64,000 nucleotides of DNA. It comes from Hybos culiciformis (lineage: Eukaryota > Arthropoda > Insecta > Diptera > Hybotidae). Under the pieces are notes generated by a model, which searched no databases, was not told the origin of the DNA, and worked only from the letters and a program-made list of their open reading frames with translations. The number at the start of each line of letters is the position of its first letter. The stretch's first letter is position 1. Both the position numbers and the translations under genes were made by a program. Of this stretch, positions 54,126 to 64,000 are shown one piece after another. The stretch covers positions 77,413,737-77,477,736 of the forward strand of contig OZ023273.1 in the NCBI GenBank assembly GCA_964007475.1, written 5' to 3'.

Positions 54126-55659
54126 TTATAACATGAAAACTGCTCTAGGGGGTTTCTCGTTAATTAAAAAAATAGGGAGTAGTAGACGAAAAATCCCCTT
54201 CCCGAAAGAATCGCGTGCAAATACCATTTTGCAAAAGGTAATTTAGCCGCGCATTAAAAAATCGCGGACAAATGACCCTCGGGAAAATGTCGCATCCCCT
54301 TTTCTTTGATTTTACATTTTTTATATTTTTTATTTTACAGCATTGTACGATGACTATTTTTAAATCAAAAGAATACAGGACAAAAAAAAATTATCTTCGG
54401 GAACTAAATTGTCAATAAAATTATTCCTATGTTAATTTTCAATAAAATTATTCCTATATTATTAGAAAATTTAAATGATAAATTTTTGTATGGAAATTTA
54501 ATTTGATTCAGGTAAATATTTTTTATTTAAATTTTTTTTAGAAGCGCTCATTAATTTTGAACTGCACTTTAGGCACAAATACGATGATCCTAGTTTTACA
54601 AAGGAAAATTCATTTTACATTTTTTATAATATTGTAATATTTATTATTATATTACAATAATTATTGTTATTCTAAAAAATTGTATTTGCCATATTATGCA
54701 AAAAAACATGATAAAATTATTTGCAAATATTAACATACATAAACGTTTTATTATTATTATTCTTTTTGCTTTATATACGCATACATTTGATTCTATTTTA
54801 TTTTATTATTGGTGTTAAAATATGAAAACATGTACCACTGTAGTGGCAACACTACAAGTTACTTTCGGCCGCGTCAAGTAAACCTCAGCCAAGCTAACAA
54901 CGCACAGTCAATAACTGCGCAGTTGTTACCGAAGCTGGCAGAGTGTTCACTTGACACGCCACACACACAAATAATGAAGAACGTCAAAAAGATAAAAAAT
55001 TTTCCTTTTTTTCTGCATCCGGATTTCATGCACGACGCAAGTCGTATAAAAAAAATAAAAGTTAACTTTAAAATTAATTGTAAGAATTTTAAGAAAAAGT
55101 AAAAGTAAAAATAATTCTCAATGGAATTATTAATTTCAATAAATGAATAAAATAGAAAACAATTATGTGAACGAAAATAAATATTTTAAAAGGAAAAATA
55201 ATATAAATTATTTTTACAACAAAATAATAAAAATATTTTGTGAACAAAAATTAAAACTAAAATAAATTTAAAAAGAAATAATTAAATTAAGGTTAAAAAG
55301 AATGAGGTACGTAAGAAGTTACTTTCCTTAACTCTCTGATTTTATCTCAATAATAATATTGCTTGCTTTCCTCATCTCTTTCCTTCTTTTAATAAAAATG
55401 AATTCATGCTATTTCTTCAAATTTGTTACAATTAATTTTTGAAATTAGAATTAAATACTTATGTTGTATTATAATTATTGAAACTTGAATTTTTCATATA
55501 TTTTTTAACGAATATATATATTTTTTTTTTTTTAAAAACTTAATAAATATAAAACAAATAATAAAAAAAAAAAAAAAAAAATAAATAAAAAAAAAAAAAA
55601 AAGAAAAAGTAAAATAATACTATGTAGATATTTTGAATAAACAAATAAATATAAAAACG

Positions 55660-55693
<34 letters not shown>

Positions 55694-56286
55694 AAAAAAA
55701 TAAGAAAAAAGTATGTATTTAATAAATTTTTTTATATAAGACTTCTTTTTAAGCTTATCTATATGTAAATTTTTCTATTTTAAACCTAGAATTAGTTTTG
55801 TAAACTGTTGGTTTAAATCTAAAGATACAATAAAATAAATAAATAAATAAATAAATAAACTATTTTGTGAAAATAAAATTAAGTGTAAAATTAAAGAATA
55901 TAATTAAGTGTAAAATTAAAGAATAAATCGTGATAATCTGTGAAAAAGAAAAGCAGTGGAGATTTTCATTTTTCACTTCAGCAAAGAAATCAACACATAA
56001 ACAACACACAACCCCCACACCACCACATACAAAAACATAGTATACAGAAAAAAATCTGTTATACCAGCGACAATTAGGCTTAGTAAAGCCTTTTGAGTCT
56101 CTTAAGAACCCCTTACATTACCATTTCAACCTTCTTATTCATAGTCTAGTAATTTTCGCCTTTTTTGGGTTTGTAAGTGCTTTTGCAACATTAACAAGTC
56201 ATCTATTAGAATGAATAATCATTCTAGTAATGACTTCGAAATCCCTTACAAAGCTATTTTGTTTCTTGGGATAATAAAAAAAAAAA
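54126..56286. other. AT-rich DNA with simple repeats, possible solo LTR
   Basis: At 54838 TGTAGTGGCAACACTACA is a palindromic TG start like that of the gypsy LTR at 4589, followed by a GC-richer 150 bases (the ORF at 54809-55102 spans it). It may open a solo LTR, but no matching end or duplication was found. 55560-55690 has long A runs and 55830-55860 an (AAAT)n array. No gene recognised. Confidence 0.4.
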
Positions 56287-58197
56287 GTGTGAGCCTCATC
56301 CTCATAAGCTCACGAAAGAAGTTTAACTTCTTTATTTACTTGCAAATATTTATTTGGCTACGGACTCTGACTGATTTACTTTTGTAAGAGGGGCCTAAAT
56401 TTTTTCTTACAAAATTTGTGTGTAATCATTTATTCTTTTTTTCGTACGAAATTTGAATGAAATCGGACGAACTTTAGAAGTCACTGGGTAGGATCAATCA
56501 ATATTTTGTTACAAAATTTATATGTTTAATCGTTTCCTATTTTTATTTATCAAATTTGAATAAAATCGGACGAACTTAAGAAGTCGCTGGGTAGGATCAA
56601 TCAATTTTTTGTTACAAAATTAATGTGCTTAATCGTTTCCTCTTTTTATTTACCAAATTTGAATAAAATCACACGAACTTTAGAAGTCCGCCTTAGGGAA
56701 TGCAAAACCGGTTTTTCGGATTTTTTGAATTTCAAAAAATTCGGAATTCAAAATGCTAAATTACGAATTTTTCGAATTTGGAAGAACTTTTACTGGCGGA
56801 AATTTTGACCAATTGTTTATTTTTTTTTATTATTTAGGCATAAAGCATTAAAATTCACAAAAATTGAAATCTAAGTAGCTATCGCAAATCTGCAAATACG
56901 TAAAACTTTTTTTCACATTAATCAACATTAACAAAATAAGTTGGAGTTCCGAGTTCAGTGATTTATTTGGAATTCTAAGTGAAATTAAATTTTGTGATCA
57001 AGGGGGCCCCCCGATAATATAACTTATTAACAACGCTGCAGGAACATTTTCAATAAAAATTCGATTAAAACTCAATGATAAAACATTGGATACTTTGTGT
57101 TCCAATTTTTATTTTTCCATTCAGTTTATTCACTTTCGGTTTATTGAAAAGTATAAAATTTTATTTTAATAAAAAATATTTCATAATTTAATTTGTTATA
57201 ATTTTAATGTTTTGAACTAAATAAACTAATATTTATGTTAAAGAATAATTTAATTTAATTTTTTAATATATTTTAATTTTTATATGAAATTCCGGAATAA
57301 ACTGAAATTGCGGATTTCATTTCAAGACAATTCCGAAAATCCGGAATTAAATTTTTATTAAAAAAATGCATTCCCTAGTCCGCCCCTCGTGGTCGCTGGG
57401 TAGGATCAATCAATTTTTTGTTACGAAATTTACGTGTTTAATCGTTTCCTCTTTTTATTTACAAAATTTGAATGAAATTCTTTGTTACGAAATTTGTGTA
57501 TAATGATTTCCTCTTTTCACGTACCAAATTTGAATGAAATCGGAAATAAATTTTTTGTTACGAAATTTGTGTGTAATCAGTTCCTCTCTTTACATACCAA
57601 ATTTGAATGAAATCGGACGAACTTTTGAAGTGGGCCCTTAGGGGCGCCAAGTAGGACGCCAATCAAAGTTGAAAATAGCCTATAACGACCCTCGATCTTA
57701 GACAAAGAAATTGTGTAAGTTTGAAAACGATCGGCTGAGCGGTTTAGGTGCCTATTCGGAATAGACAAACAGACAAACAGCGTTTCTATTTCATATGATA
57801 GAATTTCACTAATTCGAAAAGGAAATAAACTAAATAAATATTAACAACAAAGTCAGTTGATCTTTGATTATGTTATTGTACAATTTTTTAATTCTATATA
57901 TTGTAGCTTTTTTTTCGTTTTTTTTCGTTATTTTGTGTGTGTAGTATCGCTATTTTATTTTCGTAAATACATGCTACATGCTGGATGCTACATGCTACAA
58001 CGTCTTATATTTCCCTGCTTTTATATTTGTTTTTAGTTTTTAACATATGATACTACATTCTTATTACCCCTATTTTGCAGCGTTGTGGTTGTGGCTTTTA
58101 CTTTTCGTTACTTAGGACATACTATATTCTGTCTTCATTTTTCCCCTATTTTGTGCGAAAATTTCTAACAATACCTCGCTAACGAAGTTAAACTTCA
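56287..58197 (-). repeat. Dispersed repeat family R1, copy 3 (full length, inverted)
   Basis: Reverse complement of 16251-20589 without the 2.6-kb insertion, so it shows the full 1.9-kb unit. Ends: GTGTGAGCCTCATCCTCATA...AGAAGTTTAACTTCTTT and CGCTAACGAAGTTAAACTTC. No ORF longer than about 63 codons. Confidence 0.85.
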
Positions 58198-58339
58198 ATA
58201 ACAATTAAATGAAAGTTTGGTTAAGCATCGCCAGGAGCTTTTTCTTTGTTTAATGCGAATTCGATTCAGTCATTCAAATTGATAAAAACAGAAACGTTTC
58301 ACAACAAATTCAAATGGATTCATCACAACTAAGATCGCT

Positions 58340-58751
58340 TTTAAATGTAATAAATCAGCAAAAAAATATTTTATTGGGGTTTTTCCTTGTGATAAACTTC
58401 CTAAAAAAATCAAAAAAAAAGCCAGCAATGTGAATTTAATTGCAAACAAAAAAGGCCAACAAAAGGGTAGCATTTTATTTTTCTAAAAATAATGAATCTG
58501 AATATTTTGATTCATTTGGGATGTACCCTTCAAATCCATATTTTCTGAAATTATTGAGTGATAATTGTATCAGATTTGTAAGCAATAATAAAACTCTTCA
58601 AAATTTCTCTTCAAACTATTGTGGTCAATATTGTACTATCTTTTTTTATTATAAGTCAAAGGGGAAATCTCTGAAATATTTTTGTAATTTATTTAATCAT
58701 GATCATAAAAATGATTTAAAAATTGTAAATTTGAAAAATTTAAAATTTTAA
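58340..58751 (+). pseudogene. Adenovirus-type (C5) cysteine protease relic of a Maverick
   Basis: The recognisable C-terminal half contains SEYFDSFGMYPSNPYF, with the Asp/Asn position, and NYCGQYCTIFFYYKSKGKSL, with the catalytic Cys, as in Polinton and adenoviral proteases that cleave capsid precursors. Upstream, another frame reads GVFPCDKLPKKI. The HW motif with the catalytic His is missing at a frame break near 58465. The frame ends early at 58751. Non-functional. Confidence 0.7.
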
Positions 58752-59039
58752 AAAATTATTTTGTCTAAAGAGTAGGATTAAGAAAATTAAATGTAATCAA
58801 ATCTGTAAAGTTTTGTTTAAATAAAAGAATATAATTTTAATATAATATTTAGTTTTTATTAAGGACGATATTTATTATCTGAAACTAGGGTTTCTGAAAA
58901 ACAGTGGTTTTTAAAAAACAGCTGTTTGCTGTTTTAGAATTTTGAAAAAACAGCAGTTAACAGCTGTTTTACTGTTTTTTCATATTTAATAAAAGTTCAA
59001 GTTAAATTTTTCCAAGCATGATTTTATTAAATGCTTTCC

Positions 59040-59310
59040 ATTTTAATATAAATTTAACTTTGTATAATATTACTTCAAAAATACGAGTGATGATAATTAC
59101 TTGTCAGAAAGACGTGTACAGAAGTTAGCACATACTGAAAATTGTCCTATATTTTTGAAGAGAGTAAATTCAGCCTTTAATAACTTGAAATTGTGTTTAC
59201 CAGGAGCTACTGCAGGTGATTCAATTTTCTCAAGCAATACATTAAGTTCGTTTTGTAGAGTTAAAATTTCACTTGTGGAATTATCGGCAGTTGTTTCAAT
59301 TATTTAAACA
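59040..59310 (-). pseudogene. hAT transposase C-terminal (dimerisation) relic
   Basis: The minus-strand frame reads NFKLLKAEFTLFKNIGQF, NFCTRLSDK, stop, LSSLVFLK, stop, YYTKLNLY. This is the end of a hAT transposase including the hATC dimerisation region, with two stops and a shortened middle. The N-terminal and catalytic parts are missing. Confidence 0.6.
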
Positions 59311-59442
59311 TCATTTACACAAAAAAGTCGAGATGCCAACATGCCTGCAAAATCTATTGTACCTCTCGATGTCGTGAGCGTAGAGTTCTTAAGTACATAA
59401 CATCCAACGTTCAATAAGTATTTAACTTAAATTTACACTTTT

Positions 59443-60240
59443 ATGGTAGGGATGAGTCAAAAATTTTGTATTAATTTTTGTAACATCCGAGGTTTGGAAG
59501 CGAATTTTCAAGCCGTTCAAATCCATTTGGCCTCTGCTAAGCCAAATGTTATGGCTTTAAGTGAGACCCAAGTATTGGATAACGGAGACCCCAACCGTTT
59601 TTCAATCCCCGGTTATGATCTTCACTCTTTATACGTTGCCCATAGAGGAGTCGCCGTTTATATAAGGAATGACGTTGCTTGTTATCCTATTAAAGATCTA
59701 AAATCATCAAGCCCCTTATTAAATTTTTTTTGGTTCAAATTAAGAACCAACAAACACGTCATCCATTTTTGCTTCCTTTACAGAAGCCCGCAACTGACTG
59801 GCAGTGATCACGTTGTCGAGTTCGACTTGCTGTCGGACCAAATAAATCAGATTCTGGCGAAAAACCCAGAGTCTGAAATTTTGGTTTTCGGTGATTTTAA
59901 TGTACATAACGTGTCATGGCTTAGTCATTCAAATCGCACCAGTCTCGAAGGCAGATATGTAGAGTTTTTTTCAAGTCTCAATAATCTGATTCAAATTATT
60001 TCTGAACCCACCCACATTCCAGATGTAAACCATCAGGGTCATAATCTCTTGGATCTGTTTCTGACATCGAATCCAGATAATTATCAAGCTTCAATTAGTT
60101 CACCCCTTGGAAACTCCGATCATTGTCTCGTTAGCACGTCCTTCTCTCTTGATGATGGAGGCGGATTGTCCGTGGCTCCTGGAAGATTGGTATGGACATA
60201 TTCTCAAGCTGATTGGGATGGGCTCGCCAGTTTTCTTTGA
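59443..60240 (+). pseudogene. LINE ORF2: APE-type endonuclease
   Basis: Starts at ATG 59443 and contains the endonuclease motifs FCNIRGL (Asn), MALSETQV (Glu), FLYRSPQ, LVFGDFNVHNVSW (Asp, Asn) and GNSDHCLVS (Asp-His). All catalytic residues appear intact. The frame is closed by TGA at 60238-60240; the following codons in the same frame (MDLSRCFLERDVDL) still look like ORF2, so TGA is a nonsense mutation. Confidence 0.88.
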
Positions 60241-60325
60241 CGGATGGATCTGTCTCGTTGCTTCTTGGAGAGGGATGTTGACCTTTGCACGGCTGTCATT
60301 ACTGAAAGTATTCTGCTAGGGATGA

Positions 60326-61267
60326 AACTTTTCAAAGGCCATAGCCGATAGGGATAATGCTTTTCGTGAGTATAAACAAAACAATTCTTTAAATTCACTG
60401 AAGCGCTGGCGAGAGGTCAGAAACAGACGCAGTAAGATTTGTTGCCAGCAGAAGGTTTTGTATACCCAGAGGAAGCGTCAAGAAATACTAAACCTTCCTA
60501 AAAATAGCAGATGCTTTTGGACCTTCGCTAAAAGTGTACAACAAAACTTTTGTTCGCCTACATCTTTTCCTCCCCTTGTAGATGGTGACCGGATCATATC
60601 AGATTCGGTTGGGAAGGCTAATCTGTTTGCAAAACTCTTTAGTCAAAACTCAACACTTGTAGCTTCAGCTCAAGATCCACCAGTTTTGCCTCCAGTAAAC
60701 TCTTCTTTTGGAAGAGTTTACTTTAGGCAACGTGCTGTTTTAAAAGCTCTCAAAAATCTGAATGTGAAAAAGTCAACTGGCCCTGATGGTATTCCGGCTG
60801 TGGTCCTAAGACATACTGCCTCTGTTCTAGCTAAACCTCTGCGCAACCTTTTCTATCTTTCATATTCACTTGGCATTTACCCCACCAAGTGGAAAGTTGT
60901 GCATGTTCAGCCTATTCCAAAAAAAGGCGATAAATGCGATCCCTCAAACTACAGGCCTATTGCGCTTACTTCTATTCTCTCCAAAGTAATGGAATCTCTC
61001 ATTAACAATAAAGTTAAAAAATACCTAGAAAGCAACAAATTGCTAAGCGACCAGCAATATGGTTTTCGCGCGAATAGATCGACTGGTGATCTGATGACAT
61101 ATTTATCTGACAAGCTCAACACCAGACTTCACAACTCCGGTGAGGCTTGTGTTGTTGCTTTGGATATAGCTAAGGCGTTTGATCGAGTGTGGCACTCGGC
61201 CCTGATTTCTAAAGTTAAATCAATGGGTCTAGGATTTTCATTAATGATCTTCTCCAATGTACTCTAA
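60326..61267 (+). pseudogene. LINE ORF2: reverse transcriptase, N-terminal part
   Basis: Open from about 60326 in a new frame. Contains AFREYKQNNSLNSLKRWREV, then the RT fingers/palm: KSTGPDGIPAVVLRH, WKVVHVQPIPKKGD, NYRPIALTSILSKVMESLI, QYGFRANRST and the first catalytic Asp in ACVVALDIAKAFDRV. It breaks after KSMGLG, where a deletion removes the following palm motif. Confidence 0.88.
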
Positions 61268-62166
61268 ACCCCATCCACAGCTTCGCCGATGACAGTAATT
61301 TGGTAGCAAGCTACGATTTTATTAATAGAAAATCAGCATCCTCCAATGCTGTTACTACGAAACGAAACTTCTTGCAAAGTAGCATAAATCACGACCTTTC
61401 AAAAATTGCACAATGGGGTCTTCTCAACAGAGTTGAGTTCAACGCATCCAAAACCCAATGCTGCCTAATTTCTAGAAAGCTGTCAACTTTCGATCCCCAA
61501 TTTTCCTTTCAAGGAGAAAGTATTGCCAAATTTGGAAGCCTTGACATTTTAGGTTCGAAAATAACTTGCGATTTAAGCTGGAAATATATTTTCGAAACGG
61601 CAAAAAACGCAGCGAAATGTCTTGGTTTTTTAAAAAGATGTAAACAATACTTTTCCCCCTCTGATCTCTTAAACATTTACAAATCCTACATACGACCAAA
61701 ATTAGAATACAATTCGCATATATGGGCTGGTGCTCCCAAAACCCATCTTGAATACCTGGACAAAGTTCAGAGAAGGGCTATTAGATTGATAAACAATCAC
61801 CAAACCACCAGCTCATTAACATCACTCAACCACCGTCGTAATGTAGGTTCACTTTCCATTTTTTATAAATACCTTGTTGGAATTGATACGTGTTCCCTGG
61901 AAGTAAAAGCCCTTCTTCCTCAACTTCAAGTATTTTCACGCCAAACACGTACTGCTTCAACTTCACACCCATATTTCGTAAAAATTCCCAGATGTGATAG
62001 AACGAGCTTCGGAGATTCGTTTTCAATTCGCACCTCGAAAATGTGGAATGCTCTCCCATTAAAGTTGTTCCCAACAGCTGGTGGACGCTTAATTTACGAC
62101 TTGCGCCGCTTTAAGAAAAGTGTAAATGATTTCCTACTAACTGTCCCACTTTTTAATCCCGTCTAA
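61234..62166 (+). pseudogene. LINE ORF2: reverse transcriptase C-terminal part
   Basis: A frame different from the preceding part. Opens with IFINDLLQ and the catalytic FADD (HSFADDSNLVAS), then LSKIAQWGLLNRVEFN, YIRPKLEYNSHIWAG, LDKVQRRAIRLI and the C-terminal MWNALPLKLFP. The segment that should hold the 'PQGSVLSP'-like motif is deleted at about 61230, so the enzyme cannot be active. Confidence 0.88.
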
Positions 62167-62281
62167 ACTTCCTGTCCTCATTACCAAATCCATACTTATT
62201 ATAGTATAAAAGGTATCCCACCTAGTGATTTGGTAACTTTAATAAAAAAAAAAAAAACAGTTCAGAAACCCTATCTGAAAC

Positions 62282-63393
62282 ATACTTTTTAAGAGCTGCA
62301 ATTATACACCACTTGAAACAATAGTTATCACTATTTTGAATATTAGTGCAGGCTTTTTTATCGGAAATATTTTTAGGAAGTTCAATGAAAGATCCACCTC
62401 TTATTTGATATATTTATTAATATTTATTTCTAAATGTTCTAATTTTGTTAATTCCCAACCTGAATTATTTTTCTGAAATTCGTCTGTTTTCGCATTTATA
62501 TCGGTAACCATTGCCTTAAAAATTGAATCGAATTCGTCAATATTCAACAATACCTGCATTTTTGTTTGAAAAGATTTCAAACTGCAATCATTTCATCTGT
62601 ACTAATAACTATCTTAGCTTACCAAATAAAAATTTCTAAATTAAATTTAAGGAAATTATGAACTATTAAGTGGTCCGCGAGTAGGGTAGAAACTACATTT
62701 TGCGAGTTTTGAAGAAATTCAGTTGGTATTATTAAACCCTCATCTGAATTTTTATAACAAAATGAACTGATTCGAGATTTAAAGCAATGACAAAATTTTG
62801 GATAGATTCTCAATATTTTCAATATTACTACACGTCAAATTTTTGTGGGAAGTTTTCCTAATATGCGATGGCCAACATACATAACTAACCTTACAAGTAT
62901 CACAAAAATTAGTTTTTCCTAAATCTGCTTACTTGTTGAAAAACCGCCATGAGATGTACCGGGATCATTACCAATATTGTCAGCATTATCTAAATTTTCA
63001 TCACCATCATTATCAATTTTATCAGCATCACTTTCAATATTATTAATGGAATCATCACTCTCAATATCTAAATTTTCATCACCATCATTATCAATTTTAT
63101 CAGCATCACTTTCAATATTATTAATGCAATCATCATCGTCACTCTAAATATCAGCAACAACTACATTATCACTGCCATATTTCGCCTTTTTAGATTGTTG
63201 AATATGCTGGAAATTAATGTGACGCCTAAGCGCATCAGACCTCGAAAATTCCGCATCACAAATCTGACAAACTACATACTTATTTTGAATTGAAGATTCC
63301 ATATTAACATCGGTATGCTTAGTTCGAACATGGCGAAGAAGATTTTTGTTCATTGTAAATTGTTGATTACAGTTTTGACATGTAAAAACCATT
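62282..63393 (-). pseudogene. Maverick fragment B: zinc-finger N-terminal region of a large protein
   Basis: ATG 63393 starts two intact C2H2 fingers (CQNCNQQF...RHVRTKH; CQICDAEFSRSDALRRHINF), then the acidic repeat, entered through a TAG at about 63144. The repeat has a different copy number from fragment A. Further down, CFKSRISSFCYKNSDEG continues past the point where fragment A is deleted, reaching NNSGWELTKLEHLEININKY and, after a 1-base shift, RGGSFIELPKNISDKKACTN near 62370. Such a region precedes the DNA polymerase B domain in related insect Maverick-type proteins (inference from family knowledge). No polymerase motif is present. Confidence 0.6.
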
Positions 63394-64000
63394 TTAAAAT
63401 ATTTCACCTGAAATAAAGTTTTGTTTGAAATTTTTCTTCGTTTTTTTTTTTTATTACTCGAAAGCATAAATTATAAATGTAAAATAAAATAATGATTAAT
63501 TTTTTACTCACTTCTTTTATCTTTTTTAATTTCAGCTTTCAAATTAATTATTTTAAAATTTTTATATGCTTGAGTTAATTATTTTAATTAAATTTATTTT
63601 TACAAATAGATATAATTTGTTTTGGCTAAGTTTTATTTTTCCAAATTTATTAATTTCTGCTTTCAATTTAATTATGTCCAAAATTTTATATTTTAATAAT
63701 TCTTGTTGTTTATTTAGTTATTTAGTTTCAAATTATTTAGTTTTAAGCACACTATATTTTATAGGACTTACAATGTTTGATTTAAACTTCAATTTTGAGA
63801 AAAAAAGTAAAATTTTCCTCTTTAAATACCTACTGAATCCAAATTTTATCACAGGCTCAAATTACGATTTAATTTTCATAGACATAAATTGTGAAATTCA
63901 TTATTCAATTCCTGGGAAAATGTTTAACTGAAGTCAGCATTTTTTGATTTAGTATGAGTAGTACAAAAAGCTTAAGGATTTATTTAATAAAAATCATATT

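Larger units (their letters stand above)
59315..62257 (+). mobile_element. Non-LTR retrotransposon (LINE), 5' truncated
   Basis: An endonuclease plus RT reading frame on the plus strand ends in a 3' tail TTTGGTAACTTTAATAAAAA and a poly(A) run at about 62243-62257. There is no ORF1. APE-type endonuclease with RT places it in the jockey/CR1 broad group; the clade is not assigned. Several frame breaks make it inactive. Confidence 0.85.
58886..62273 (-). mobile_element. hAT element remnant containing a LINE
   Basis: Inverted ends TAGGGTTTCTGAA...CAGT and the reverse complement of CAGTTCAGAAACCCTA are flanked by the 8-bp duplication TCTGAAAC (58878-58885, 62274-62281). Fragment A has the same site uninterrupted at 43418-43434. 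A hAT transposase C-terminal relic lies at 59040-59310. The LINE entered close to the right end, leaving about 16 bases of hAT after its poly(A). Confidence 0.85.
58198..64000. mobile_element. Maverick/Polinton fragment B (interrupted, runs off the window)
   Basis: 58340-58885 carries the protease relic on the plus strand and 62282-63393 the zinc-finger protein on the minus strand, converging as in fragment A. The hAT/LINE block 58886-62273 splits it. 63400-64000 matches 26980-27500 inverted. Confidence 0.65.

Noticed and set aside
54838..56060. Solo LTR beginning TGTAGTGGCAACACTACA
   Set aside because: The start looks right, but no matching CA end, target duplication or second copy was found in the window, so it is only mentioned under the intergenic entry.
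58440..58751. Protease relic as a standalone host gene
   Set aside because: The catalytic His region is lost at a frame break, the same fragment recurs at 43478, and both are paired with the Maverick zinc-finger gene.

Overview
The window is very AT-rich eukaryotic DNA with short GT-AG introns. It is dominated by nested transposable elements, with a few host genes between them. The identifiable host-type genes are an F-box/LRR gene, a secreted DUF1091-family gene, a THAP gene fragment, and fragments of a DPP8/9-type peptidase and of the eye-pigment ABC transporter brown. These point to an insect. DUF1091 and brown favour a dipteran; the species cannot be read from the sequence. Nothing bacterial (operons, CRISPR) was seen.

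Layout. 1-955: dispersed repeat R1 and a transposon end. 2039-3646: F-box/LRR gene. 4589-13987: a young Ty3/gypsy retrotransposon (gag, protease-RT-RNase H, integrase, two LTRs, 4-bp target duplication) whose left LTR is split by a 2.2-kb DNA transposon carrying a THAP exon. 14001-26885: almost gene-free, a stack of MITEs, fold-backs and R1 copies, including a 5.4-kb unit with long modular inverted repeats. 26886-43700: a nested stack. A Maverick/Polinton fragment holds a mag-like gypsy element (27949-43126). That holds a 10-kb foreign segment (about 30066-40016) with pieces of brown and of a DPP8/9 gene. The brown intron in turn holds another LTR element (32318-35739). 45812-48191: THAP fragment and DUF1091 gene. 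48744-54125: hAT and Harbinger MITEs, a tandem transposon array, and a GC-rich palindromic motif array. 56287-58197: third R1 copy, inverted. 58198-64000: second Maverick fragment, split by a hAT remnant that itself holds a broken non-LTR retrotransposon.

The insertion order can be read from target-site duplications: ATAT and TTAT for two LTR elements, CTGAT for the mag-like one, 8-bp duplications for the P/hAT-type insertions, TTA for Harbinger. The most unusual features are (i) host gene fragments with introns, in one orientation, lodged inside a retrotransposon; (ii) a textbook -1 frameshift signal (GGGAAAC plus stem-loop) at the gag/pol junction of the intact gypsy element, which also has an extra small basic ORF before gag; (iii) non-autonomous DNA transposons that keep short 5' exons of their parent transposase genes; (iv) the 53.8-54.1 kb palindromic array.

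Several reading-frame breaks fall in 7-8 base A or T runs (for example near 37000 and 46860), so some may be sequencing errors. Coordinates of TE ends without target duplications are approximate.
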